The translations under genes and the position numbers were made by a program. DNA of 64,000 nt from Talaromyces rugulosus (Eukaryota > Ascomycota > Eurotiomycetes > Eurotiales > Trichocomaceae): contig NC_049562.1 of NCBI RefSeq assembly GCF_013368755.1, positions 1,240,001 to 1,304,000 on the forward strand, in the 5' to 3' direction. This document shows positions 1 to 10,354 of this stretch, piece by piece. The first letter of the stretch is position 1. Every line of letters starts with the position of its first letter. The notes under the pieces are model-generated. The model was not told where the DNA came from. It was given only the letters and a program-made list of their open reading frames with translations, and ran no database searches.

Positions 1-1424
1 GGGTCGATGACTACCTCATCGGCCCACTCTCGCTCTTCGTTGAGCAGCTTTGTAATATGCGGGTCGTTTGTGCTGGAAGGATTTGCGTTCTCCAATTGAT
101 ATTTCCGATCCTCGGCTTCCTTGCGGACCGATTTGTGCCATTCTTGCTCTTCATGTTCAAGAAGGGTTTGCTGTTCGTAGGTTGTCTGCGATAGAGAATC
201 GGACGAGTCGGTGGAGGAAGCGTCAAAAGCCATTCCGTCGAAAGGGCGACTGCCCTCGTTATAAGGTCTGCTGGCAGAGGCGAGGACAGCAGCTGCTACC
301 TCTTGGCCTACTGCATCGGCCAAGTGCCGCTTCGTCAAGTAACGATATAAACGAATGGGCGTGTTCAAAAAGCCCAGGAGATGCGGGAATTGGATGGGGC
401 TGGATGCTTCAAAAGCGGCCGGGATGGTAGGAGGAAGTCTTTGAGCGGAATATTGCGTAGGCGAGATGTACGCAGGTGTTGGTCCTTTTGGCTTTTTCGA
501 TTCCTCGGTCTCTGTATTCTCATCCTGAGCTTTGTTTGAATCTGGAGTTTCTGACGGTGACCCATCTTCGGTCGTGATAACTGGAGTATCCGGTAACATG
601 TCGACTACGGCATCGACAGTTTCCACAGTAGGTCTTGTAGCGTCTGCAGTGGTTTCTGCAGCTTTCGGAACAGGTTCTGTTGCGGCCGGCTGTGGTGGTG
701 GTGGCGGCGAGGTCTCTAGAGGACCGAGCCAGCCTTCATGGAGACCCCGAACGTATTCCTTCCATGTATGACGCCCAATAACAATATCTCCGCGAGGCCC
801 GGGCTCCTCTGTGACACCCATTCTTTCTCGCGCTTCAGCAATCGCCGACTCTTTGCTTGGCTCTTCCGCCGAATGGCCCTGTTCACCGGCCTGCCGTCTG
901 TATTTTCGAATTTTGTCGGCCAAACCTGCACGAACCTCACCCTCCTTTCGTCCTTCAATGACCTCATAATCCAAAGCTGCCGACACTAGAATAGGCTTGA
1001 TGTATTCTTTAAAGTAGTCTCGAGCGGGTCGAAGTCCGTCTCCTGGCGGCGCAGATAGAAAGATCGTAAGCCGTTTTCGGCTTTGTTCCAACGGCAAAGG
1101 TTCTTTGGCAATGTGGGCGACCAAGTCTGACCATTTCTGCTGGATGTGTTTCTTTTGCCGACGGTCATACGTTATGGCGGCAGTAAAGGATCCGGTAATC
1201 GTTAAAAAGATCATCCAATTGCGCGACGGCAGTCTGAGCCTAAAGCGCGGAAGGCCTGTACCTCGTTAGCGTTTGCCATGTAACTGGATCAAAAGCTCAA
1301 GGCTCAACTTACCCATCATCTTGAAGACCGGGTTCTGGGGCTTGGGAGGAGCTTTGGGAGGAGCTTTGGGAGGCGCATTTTGGCTGCTTGCCGCCGTGTT
1401 TGCGGACGGCGAAGGTTCGGCCAT
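1..1424 (-). CDS. tim54: TIM54, mitochondrial inner-membrane import subunit (C-terminus off the left edge)
   Basis: Subunit of the TIM22 complex, which inserts carrier proteins into the mitochondrial inner membrane. Exons 1424-1313 and 1255-1; intron 1312-1256 (GTAAGT...CAG). At least 455 residues are visible without a stop. The N-terminus is Pro/Ala-rich with three APPK repeats, then a basic segment (LPRFRLRLPSRNW), one membrane span (MIFLTITGSFTAAI) and the YDRRQKK motif that follows it in this family. Further on lie the APPGDGLRPAR motif and the KEYIKPIL segment, then a low-complexity acidic/Pro stretch near residues 190-260. The visible end (EREWADEVVIDP) sits near the usual C-terminal domain, so probably under 100 residues are missing. 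Transcribed divergently from cotA. Identification is from remembered family motifs. Confidence 0.9.
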
Positions 1425-2465
1425 GATTCCACAAATCCCAGAGAGCTGCTACCGAAGCAGCACGGCCACAGCAAATGAAAGAGGCGCGGTGAAACTTGAC
1501 GGTGACGCTGGTGATTGATTGCTTGACTTGGCTTAATTATTTTTCCTCCGCAAAAACTCGAGGCTTGGCGCGCCGACATTATGTAAGCAGATTCTGGGCT
1601 ATACCGTTTCGGGAACTGCCAAGCCCTATATTGACTGCTCGCACATCTAGCATTTTGTCCAGTTCTTTTTTTTTTTTTTGGTGCAAGTAATTTGGGTAGA
1701 GTCTGGGGGATCGAGATAGTGTGAGAAACGTGCAATAATCAGTGCGGAGTACGGCTTGGTGGTAAAACTTCATGATGCCAGGGGTCTGGACTCGGCGTGA
1801 GTCAGGGTTTAGAGGACAGGAAGGATCAAGAATGAGAAAACACCAATCACAATAGTAAGAATAATAACCTCTGAGGTGCTTCTAGTTTCTACAACAATGT
1901 GGAGACCGACTACCAAGTGCGTGAATTGTAAATAAAACTGTGAGCGTAGTCCAAAATGCGGTGGAGAACGAGAGGCGACATCTGGATACTTAGGTAGTAG
2001 ATACTAACTAGATAGTTACACTCCTCTTACCGTCTTGCTCAGACAGGAACCGCCTGTTGTTAGAGGTTTAGGGCGGCGCAGTAGAAGTCTCGCCCAAAAA
2101 CAAGCTCTGGGCTGCCATTTGTTGTGGTCCATACTGCAAGGACCTCCCCCACTGCGCCGTCGCACCAACTAGCCCGGACCAAGTCGTCGTCCCTCTTTCC
2201 CCCCTTGGTCGGTGTGTGTGTGCTGTGCTGTGCTGGACTTTCTCTTCGTCTCGTCCAACCTCGTGTCAACCATCTCGTTCTCGGTTGTCGTTGCTCTGGA
2301 TAGGTATCTTTCTGCTGATCTCGTTGTTGTGTGCGACCGAGCCCTAGGATCAGCATCCACTTTTCGCTCTTGAACCATTGAGCCCCCCTCTCTCCCCTCC
2401 GCCTCGACTCCTCACGAGCAACACCACCGCTTCCTCTGACAGGCCTCTCCTGTCAAGCCCTCGCC
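1425..2465. promoter_or_regulatory. Divergent TIM54 / cotA intergenic region and cotA leader
   Basis: About 1 kb with no supportable gene. It holds a T-run near 1666-1679, a CCAAT box near 1842 and a pyrimidine-rich stretch about 2180-2460 just before the cotA ATG, typical of a fungal 5' leader. The short frames here lack coding character. Confidence 0.5.
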
Positions 2466-4566
2466 ATGGATCCAAACAACAATCGCTTGCACTTGAACTT
2501 TGGCTTCAACGACAGGAACTACAATGCGGCCAACAACCGTGTGTACCCCACAACACCCTCCACATTCCCACAGCCAATCTACCAGGGCCAGGACTACATG
2601 GACCCTCACGGTGCCCAAGGAAACCCCTATCCTCAGCAGCAGCAGCAGCAGCAGGGCTACTTTGTCGGCAATGCCTATCCTCAGCAGGCCCATTATCCTG
2701 TGCAGCAGCAACCGTACCCCCCGCAAAACCTCCAGTCGTCCCAGCCAGCCTACGGAGCCCGCCCACCTTACGGTGCCAACGACGGCACCAATGGCTTGAT
2801 CCAGCAGTTCTCCAACCAGGATCTGAGTGCTTCCCCAAGAGCCGGTCTAGCTCCGCGCTCTGGTTCTCCCGCTCAGCGGCCTCGCACTGCTGGCTCGACT
2901 GGGCCCCAACAACAAGCGCAGCAGGGAGGTCATCTTGCCCCCAATCGCACCTCGAAGCCCCCAGGCGAAGAAGAAGAACTCCAGAGATACCCTGAAAGGT
3001 ACTCGGAGAACGTCCACAAGCGAGGAAAAGCTGCCAAGGAGCTTATCAATGTCTTCTTCCAAGAAAATATTGAGCGCGCTCGCGAGCGCAACATGCGGTA
3101 AGCACATGTCCCGTTTCGCACGGCTAAACGAACTGCAATGCTGATCCCACCCTACCATAGATCTGCCAACCTGGATAAACTTATGCACAGCAACAGCATG
3201 CCTGAGCTAAAGAAGCGTTCCGAGGTCGATGCTCTAGCCAAGAAAGAGGCCGATTTCCTTCGCTTTCTTCGTACCAAGGAAACTCCATCAAACTTCCAGA
3301 CAATCAAGATCATTGGAAAGGGTGCCTTTGGTGAAGTGAAATTGGTACAACGCAAGAGCGACGGCAAGATCTATGCTCTCAAATCGTTAATCAAGACAGA
3401 AATGTTCAAGAAAGACCAGCTTGCCCACGTCCGCGCTGAGCGTGATATTCTTGCAGACTCCAAGGATAACCCTTGGTTGGTCAAGCTGCACGCCTCTTTC
3501 CAGGACAACGCTTATCTATACTTGCTGATGGAGTTCTTACCGGGTGGTGATCTTATGACCATGCTCATCAAATATGAAATCTTCTCAGAGGACATTACAC
3601 GTTTCTACATGGCCGAGCTTGTCATGGCTATTGAAGCTGTACACAAACTAGGCTTTCTTCATCGGTACGTTCAATTTATTTACAAATTCTGGTGAAACTT
3701 CCAACTGATCTGAATTCCAGAGACATCAAACCTGATAACATATTGTTGGATCGGGGTGGTCATATTAAGCTCACGGATTTCGGTCTGTCTACCGGAGGCA
3801 AGAAACAGCACGACAATGCCTACTATCAAAACCTTCTCAAAAACTCGACATCCAAAGACAAGAACCGGAATTCTGGATTCTTCTCCGATGCCATCAATTT
3901 GACTGTGTCGAACCGTGGACAAATCAACACCTGGCGTAAATCCCGCCGCGCCATGGCCTATTCCACAGTCGGAACGCCCGATTACATTGCGCCGGAGATC
4001 TTCAACGGCCAAGGTTATACCTATCTTTGTGATTGGTGGTCCGTTGGAGCAATTATGTTCGAGTGTCTCGTGGGATGGCCGCCTTTCTGCGCCGAGGATA
4101 CCACCGATACCTACCGGAAAATCGTGAACTGGCGGGAGTGCCTATACTTCCCAGACGAGCTCGTACTCTCAAGAGAATCAGAAGGCCTCATCCGAAGGTA
4201 GGTCTCATTTAGCCCCATATTAAAACTCGGTTGTCTCTGACTTTGACTTTTAGTTTCCTGTGTGACCCGGAGCATCGCGTTGGTAACGATGGTGGACAGC
4301 ATGGTGGCGCTACGCAGATCAAAACCCACCCATTCTTCCGCGGCGTGGTTTGGGACCAATTGCGTAAAATCCGGGCACCTTTCGAACCCAGGCTCAGCTC
4401 CAACATCGACGTCTCGTATTTCCCCATAGACGAAATCCCACAGGAGGATACGAGTGCGGCGCACCGAGCTCAAGTCCGCGCAATGCCCGACGAGCAAGAA
4501 GCAGAAATGAGTCTTCCTTTTATCGGATATACATACAAAGCATTCAATGCATTCCAGGCCAATTAA
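2466..4566 (+). CDS. cotA: NDR-family Ser/Thr kinase COT1 (Cbk1/Orb6 orthologue)
   Basis: Terminal kinase of the MOR/RAM pathway controlling hyphal tip growth, branching and septation, acting with a Mob2 cofactor. Exons 2466-3097, 3161-3664, 3721-4197, 4254-4566; 641 aa. The N-terminal about 180 residues are Gln/Pro/Tyr-rich with a Q7 tract coded by CAG. Next comes the basic Mob-binding NTR ([18 protein letters not shown]). Kinase landmarks: G-loop GKGAFGEV near 263, YALK near 282, HRDIKPDN at 378-385, DFG at 398, the NDR-specific insert between DFG and APE, activation motif STVGTPDY, and C-terminal hydrophobic motif GYTYKAF with the regulatory Thr. The ATG follows GCC (Kozak-like) and opens the family-typical [12 protein letters not shown]. 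The SF3a66 gene converges from the right. Confidence 0.97.
2634..2654 (+). repeat. (CAG)7 tract in cotA coding Gln7
   Basis: Seven uninterrupted CAG codons inside the Gln/Pro-rich regulatory N-terminus of cotA. Such pure triplet tracts often vary in length between strains. Confidence 0.9.
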
Positions 4567-4974
4567 GCCTACACGTTATTTCCTACCAAGGATTAAACCG
4601 CCAGTCTCGCTCTTGCATACGATTTTTTTTTTGAAAGTTCAATGAGGTTTACGATCATGTCATGCGAACCGAGGTCCCTTATATGGCCGGTAACCAACAA
4701 ATGTCTTTTTTATGACTAGCTTTGATATTTTACTTGCATTTTCATTTTATGTCGAACCCAGATGGCAGTGCCAATGTGATGAAGTTGAATATAAAAAAAT
4801 CGAGTCAGGTAGTCGATTGCTTTTGTCGCTCCATAAAGTATTTAAACGATCTGACAAAAAATAAACTCCCAGGATTGCTCATTAATGCCAGTAATAAACC
4901 ATAACGTAAATATCCCATGCCACCCAGGACGCCAGAAAGAGAGAAGAAGAAAAAACCAGTGCGGACTGAGGCAA
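4567..4974. other. Convergent 3' regions of cotA and SF3a66
   Basis: About 400 bp of AT-rich sequence with T/A runs and possible poly(A) signals such as AATATAAAA near 4787. No gene seen. Confidence 0.5.
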
Positions 4975-5750
4975 CTAGGGACGAGGTGCCAACCCAGGCA
5001 CGCCGCTATATCTCTCTTCACGCTCCGTCTTGAACATGATCTGGACCCAAAATTCCTTGCTATCCTCATCAAACCAAGTCCAGTATCGCTCTTCACGGCG
5101 ATCAATGTCACGAGCCTGAAGCTTGAAAGCACAAGTCTGATATGGCTCGGCGGCAACCAAGAGATACTGGAAATTCTTGTCCGGCTCGTCAATCTTCTGC
5201 TCAAAGGCAGACATAAACCGCACTCGGGGCACTATGCCCGGAGTAATCTCTTGGTACTGCAACTGGAACAGTAGTCCTAACTGTCGGGTCATCGGATCGC
5301 GCGTCTTGGTGATTTTGTAACCCGGTCGACCAATCTTGACCACATTCTTCTTCACTTGCACACCCATGGCGCCCGGCATAACGCCATCCTGGCCAGCTTT
5401 GCCTTCCTTTTGTTCTCGCGCAGCGCGACGGGCGAGATTTGTCTGGTGCTTGCGGCCCTGGGTGTGTGCGAGGTACGAGCCGTCGTTTTGGTGGACGGTC
5501 AAGCATAGTCGGCACTCGAAGCTGCCGACATGGTTTTTGAAGAAATAAGGGTCCTTGTCGAGGTCTATCGTCTCGAGGGCGAGTTTTCGTAGACGCTCGC
5601 GTCGGTCTGCATTGCTGGCTGATTGCGATGCGACACCACCGCCACCGAACTTGGAGCCTGCGCGGTTCTATATAGAGAGAGAGACATTAGATCGGGGTCA
5701 AATGCTGAGGTAGTCAACAAATGATCAGTCTTGCTTACCTGATAATCCAT
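4975..5750 (-). CDS. prp11: Splicing factor 3A subunit 2 (SF3a66 / Prp11)
   Basis: U2 snRNP component needed for prespliceosome formation at the branch site. Exons 5750-5739 and 5667-4975; intron 5738-5668; 234 aa. The first coding exon is only 12 nt (MDYQ), a feature supported by the exact join into NRAGSKFGGGG, the conserved SF3a66 start. Residues about 50-80 carry the matrin/U1-type C2H2 zinc finger (ECRLCLTVHQNDGSYLAHTQGRKHQTN). The SF3a60/SF3b-binding core follows (KIGRPGYKITKTRDP, QLGLLFQLQYQEI, RFMSAFEQ). The C-terminus ends at the short fungal tail and lacks the long Pro-rich repeats of animals. Start codon of TBCE lies about 200 bp away on the opposite strand, so the two may share a promoter. 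Confidence 0.96.
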
Positions 5751-5954
5751 GGCGAGAGCTTTGTTGACAACGTTGGAATTGTAGGTACTTTGCGGAGGTG
5801 AAGATGATCGAACTTGGGCGGCAGAAAAAGGCAAAATAATTGCATGATATTCCAGGCCGCGCTATGATTGGCCGAGTACACTTCACAGCGGGATGAGTCT
5901 CGCAGTCAACAATAAACTTGCTCCTGTCATTGACGACCAGCTAGTTTAGGGGAA

Positions 5955-6129
5955 ATGAGTCGCAAATATACCACAGGCCAGCGCCTTTCATTTGACAATG
6001 CCCTGTGCACTGTTCGATACGTTGGCCCAGTCAAAGGCACCGAGGGGGAATGGCTTGGCGTCGAATGGGACGACCCCGTACGAGGAAAACATTCGGGGGA
6101 GCATAAGGGCAAGAGATATTTCACATGTA

Positions 6130-6164
<35 letters not shown>

Positions 6165-8011
6165 CTATTTTTGTTTATAATGCTTATCAGCAATCTAGGC
6201 ATAAGTAAACAACAGACAGCTGCTTCCTTTGTGCGGCCTACTCGGCGCATAGACCAGCCCCAGGGCTTTCTCGAAGCGCTGCGTCAAAAGTACGCCTCGG
6301 AGTTTGAAGAAGAGCTCGCAAAGAGGAAAGCCACGGGAAACGATGAGGTTCAGATGAACGAGCTGATCTCGTTCAACGGAAAAGTTGTAGAAGAGGTTGG
6401 TTTTGAAAAGATCAGAAAGCAGCTTGCCGAGCTGCAAGACCTCAAGGTTGTTCTCCTGGACAACCAGTGTGTAGCAGGTGTTTTTGGCCGCGATGATGAT
6501 GAACAAAAACGGCTTTATCGTGAGGAATTGGACAAAATCGAGCAGACGTGTCCTAAGATTGCTGAGCTGGATCTCAGTCGGAACTTGCTCTATCGCTGGA
6601 AGGATGTGCGAGAGATTTGTGAGCAGCTGCAGCAGCTGAAGAGTTTGAAACTAAAGTGAGTATAAAGTACCATCGTTGTGTGAATGAGCCAATACTGATT
6701 CCTGAAGTGGTAATCGATTTGAAAAGGTCCATCCTGGTTTGGTATTTGAGAGGATATCAGAACTACACCTCGATCAAACTTTTATGAGCTTTGAAGAGGT
6801 AATTGGGCATTAAATTTTATTTGAACACATGCTTATCTCATACGCAGATATCATCTTTGACGATGCAATTTCCGAGCCTAACATCTTTAACGATATCCAC
6901 AAATCACATATCAACCATTTCGTCTTCTCTACCCGCCACGTTGCGCAACCTCACGCTTGAAAGTAACGATATTACGACCCTATCCTCGCTAAAACTTCTT
7001 GCCCAAATCCCAAATCTTGAACGGTTGTCAGTTCGCGGCAATGATATAAATACGACTATAACCTCACAGTCTAACAGCAACGAAGAGGCAGGCTTATTTG
7101 AATTTTCAAAGACTTTAACGTCATTGGATATTTCGCGCAATCAGATCGATTCGTGGCTCTTTATTAATGATCTACCTAGGATATTCCCTGGCCTTGAGTC
7201 TCTACGCATTTCAGGAAACCCGCTGTATGACAGAGCCATTGCATCTACAAACATCACAGGGTTGCCTGAAAACCCCATGACCGTGGATGAAGCGTTCATG
7301 CTGACGCTGGCCCGACTGGGGAACCTTACATCACTAAACTATAGCAAGATCACCCAGAACGACCGGACAAATGGCGAATTATATTATCTTTCGCTGATCG
7401 GAAAGGAACTGTCTGCCTTCCCGGCTTCTGACGAGGAACGCATTCTTGCCACACATCCCCGATATCCAAGGTTATGCGAGATATACGGTGAACCAGCGAT
7501 AAGGCGTCGTTCGGATACATTTTTAGGGAAGAATATGAGACCAGGCTCTGTCGCAGCCCGACTCGTGAACTTCAAGCTCTACTGCCAAGCGGCGCCTCCA
7601 CTGGAGACCGGGGCTCGTCCAGACGAGGAGAAGCGCGAACACGAATACGAGATCCCAAGAACATTTGACGTGTACAGAGTCAAGGGAATTGTGTCTCGCC
7701 TCTTTGGTTTTGCGCCGTTGAGATTTCGTTTGATTTGGGAGACGGACGAGTGGGATCCTGTCGAGGAGTTTAATCTCGGCGGGGAAGAATGGGACAGCGA
7801 CGATGAAGATGATGAAGAGGAAGAGGCCATTTCAAAAGACACTGCCGATCAACCGAATACTCGCAAAGAGGCCATCACACCGACGGTTACAAAGGACGAT
7901 GGAAGGAAATTTGTCAGACGCGAAGTCGAGCTTATTGATTCGACTCGACAAGTCGGGTTTTGGTTAGATGACAGCACGCGGGAGGTGAGAGTACGCATAG
8001 AAATATTCTAG
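5955..8011 (+). CDS. pac2: Tubulin-specific chaperone E (TBCE / Pac2 / Alp21)
   Basis: Tubulin-folding cofactor that binds alpha-tubulin and helps assemble or disassemble the heterodimer. Exons 5955-6126, 6199-6655, 6708-6798, 6848-8011; 627 aa. An N-terminal CAP-Gly domain (about 5-60) shows GTEGEWLGVEWDDP and GKHSGEHKGKRYF. Central leucine-rich repeats cover about 190-420 (ELDLSRNLLYRW, LTSLTIS, NLTLESNDI, RLSVRGNDI, SLDISRNQI). An acidic linker near 545-560 leads to a C-terminal ubiquitin-like region ending VRVRIEIF. The first intron (6127-6198) is 72 nt, stop-free and contains a TC microsatellite, so unspliced RNA would keep the frame; splicing gives the conserved CAP-Gly end FTCISKQQ. 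Its start lies about 200 bp from SF3a66 on the opposite strand. Confidence 0.95.
6132..6161 (+). repeat. (TC)15 microsatellite in TBCE intron 1
   Basis: Thirty bases of pure TC directly after the 5' splice site of a 72-nt intron. It doubles as a pyrimidine tract; length change would alter intron size and, if the intron were retained, the frame. Confidence 0.9.
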
Positions 8012-8202
8012 AAACCTATAATTGGAATTTCATTAAGCGTATGTGGTGGTGATAAATGTCTTTGAACTTTGACACTTTATACTTTGTAGGACGTCCAGGC
8101 TAGTCCCGATCTGTCAGGGTCTCTCTCGCCTGCTCCGCCAAACGTCACCGAGACCTGCATCATTATTCTTCCATCACAACATAATTCAGACTCGCAGACG
8201 CC

Positions 8203-9106
8203 ATGGCGGAGTATTGGAAGTCTACGGTATGTCTACTGCCTTTAAGTTCGGCGCTTTGTTTTTCTTACTGATTGTATCTAGCCCAAATACTGGTGCAAGC
8301 AATGCCAAATCTACATTCGCGACACCGCCTTCGAAAAAACCCAGCATGAAGCCACCGGCAAACACCAAGGGAACCTGAAGCGATTTCTAAGGGACATCCA
8401 CCGAAACAAGGAACGCGAGCAGAGAGATACCGCGAGAACCACGAATGAAGTCGAAAGGCTCCGGAGTCTAGTGTCTGGAAAGCCAGCGCCAGCGACAACC
8501 AAAACAGATGCGACGCAAAACCGACCTTCGGCATCTTCAAACATCCCACGGCAGGCGACGGCAGAAGATCGCAAAAAGCAGGTTTCGCAGCTGGTGGAAA
8601 TGGGCGTTGCTGTTCCGGAGCAGTATCGAAGAGACATGGCGATTGCAGGGGACTGGCAGACTGTTTCGATAACCCGCATCGAAAAGGGCGAAGAAGGGCC
8701 CCGGCTCAATACCGGGGTGAGGAAACGCAAGCATGAAGAGAACGAAGCCGAGGAATATGAGGCCCAGGCAGCCCTGGAGAGCAACGTGCGAAAGGGCTGG
8801 GGTTCGGCAACGCGCTCGTATCCTGGGGCCACCGAGGATACTGACGACTTGGAAGCGCTTCTCTCGAGAACAAAAACGGTTAAACGCGACGAGGATGCAG
8901 ATACGAAGCCTGAACCGGACACCGAAGACGCTGTCAAGGAGTCTCCTGAAGGTGAAGCTGGTCTAAGCAAAGCAGAGCCAGGATTAATTAAAGAAGACCC
9001 CGATTCCCTCGAGCTGTCTGGAGCTGTATTACCGAAAAGTGAAGACCAGGAAGCAGCACCAGCAATTGTTTTCAAGAAACGTAAAAGCAAGGCTACTAAG
9101 AAATAG
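8203..9106 (+). CDS. U1-type zinc-finger spliceosomal protein (WBP4/FBP21-like)
   Basis: Predicted nuclear protein associated with the spliceosome. Exons 8203-8226 (24 nt) and 8282-9106; intron 8227-8281; 282 aa. The start MAEYWKST joins to PKYWCKQC, giving the U1C-like finger with C13, C16, H30 and H36 (QHEATGKH). It is followed by a basic helix (GNLKRFLRDIHRNKEREQ). The rest is charged and low-complexity, with RKRKHEENE near 170 and a Lys-rich end (KKRKSKATKK) that looks like a nuclear signal. No WW domain is visible, unlike animal WBP4, which fits the fungal form. It lies about 190 bp downstream of TBCE on the same strand. Confidence 0.85.
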
Positions 9107-10354
9107 AAACTGGTGCGTGCAGTGCCAGTCAACACATTATACACCATCTGCTGCATGCAACTACAGACAGTGCAGTATTCTGCGACATACCTCGCAACCC
9201 ATCATTCCGCGCCGCTGCAGTAATCATACAAAATACCAGGCTCCGCTGTGCCTATGGTCACTGTGAAAGCTCATAGGGCTAATCGCAATATAATGCGACA
9301 TGGAGGCGAACGATTGTGAGAAACGAGAAAGCCTGAGAATCTAGCGACAGGAAAAGTCGCTGGCTAAACCATGAGTGACTGAATATTAATTTAAATACCC
9401 AGCGAAGCCAGTTCATAACTTCATATTATAGCCCGACAGCCAGTGTTGTAGAGTAGTATAACTGTATACAAGACCCGTGGTTGGCCGCAGTGCGCAGTGC
9501 ACGGACTTTGCATGGGCTTCATCCAATTACGAGGGCAGAGTGCGCATTATATCTTTGCATTTGATCTCTGCGCATCTTCGCAGTCTCGTGTGTTTGAGAG
9601 TAAATATTAATAGGTGATGCCCTAGACGGCCGGTGGGACTGGCGCTGGTCTGGCTCGCTCATCCCAATTGCGGCTCTCCCGACCAAAAAGATCTCTCGCT
9701 GCTTCGTCACTCTCCAGCCAGCTTCTTTCGGCTTATATACACCACCGCACCCATTGCTCGCCCACTATTCTTTCCAGGCGCCTAGCTATCTCGCAGCGTC
9801 CGTCCGACTGTGTTCCTCGATAGCGTGATTCGCCGCTCTGCCCGGTCAAAAGATAGGCAATACCTCTCCGAGGTGCCCGCATTGTGTCTCGCATCGACCT
9901 TGCAGGTAAGCAACCAGACCGGACTCCCCTGCCACCACCCTCGCGGCCTCATTGCTGCCATCGCTATATTTTTGATCGCCTCGTTATTGGGATTTGTTCG
10001 CATGCTGTGATTACTCCAGCCGATGGCCACGCTGCTCTCGATGGCGTGTTGCGCGTTTTGTATTTCTCAGCGTCAAATTTATACCACACATCACTGCGAA
10101 TGCGCCCTTTGAAACTCGTCCCCATTTATCATTCAGTCGTCGGCTTTTTACAGTGAAGCTCAAGTTCTACTTTGGCTTCATTCTTTTTTCAGCCAGAGCT
10201 CCTACCCTCCAGGAAATCAAGCCTGCACAAGTTACAATACTGACTCGCACAACAAACACCAGAAACCCAACCACGATACGCTTCTCGATTTTGCAGACAC
10301 AGAACTAGGCTGGTGGACGGCGCCTGAGTGACTCCAAAGGGAGTGCGCGCCAGA
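9107..10354 (+). promoter_or_regulatory. Promoter and spliced 5' leader of the Zn2Cys6 gene
   Basis: Holds the TBCE-side gene's 3' end, then a TATA-like TTATATAC at 9733-9740 and a pyrimidine-rich leader. A likely 5'-UTR intron runs 9906-10192 (GTAAGC donor after TTGCAG; acceptor TTCTTTTTTCAG). The leader outside this intron, from about 9770 to 10354, contains no ATG, while the intron contains at least four. No separate gene is supported. Confidence 0.6.

Noticed and set aside
10328..10354. Upstream GTG as start of the Zn2Cys6 factor
   Set aside because: It is not an ATG; the ATG at 10355 is the first in the predicted mRNA.
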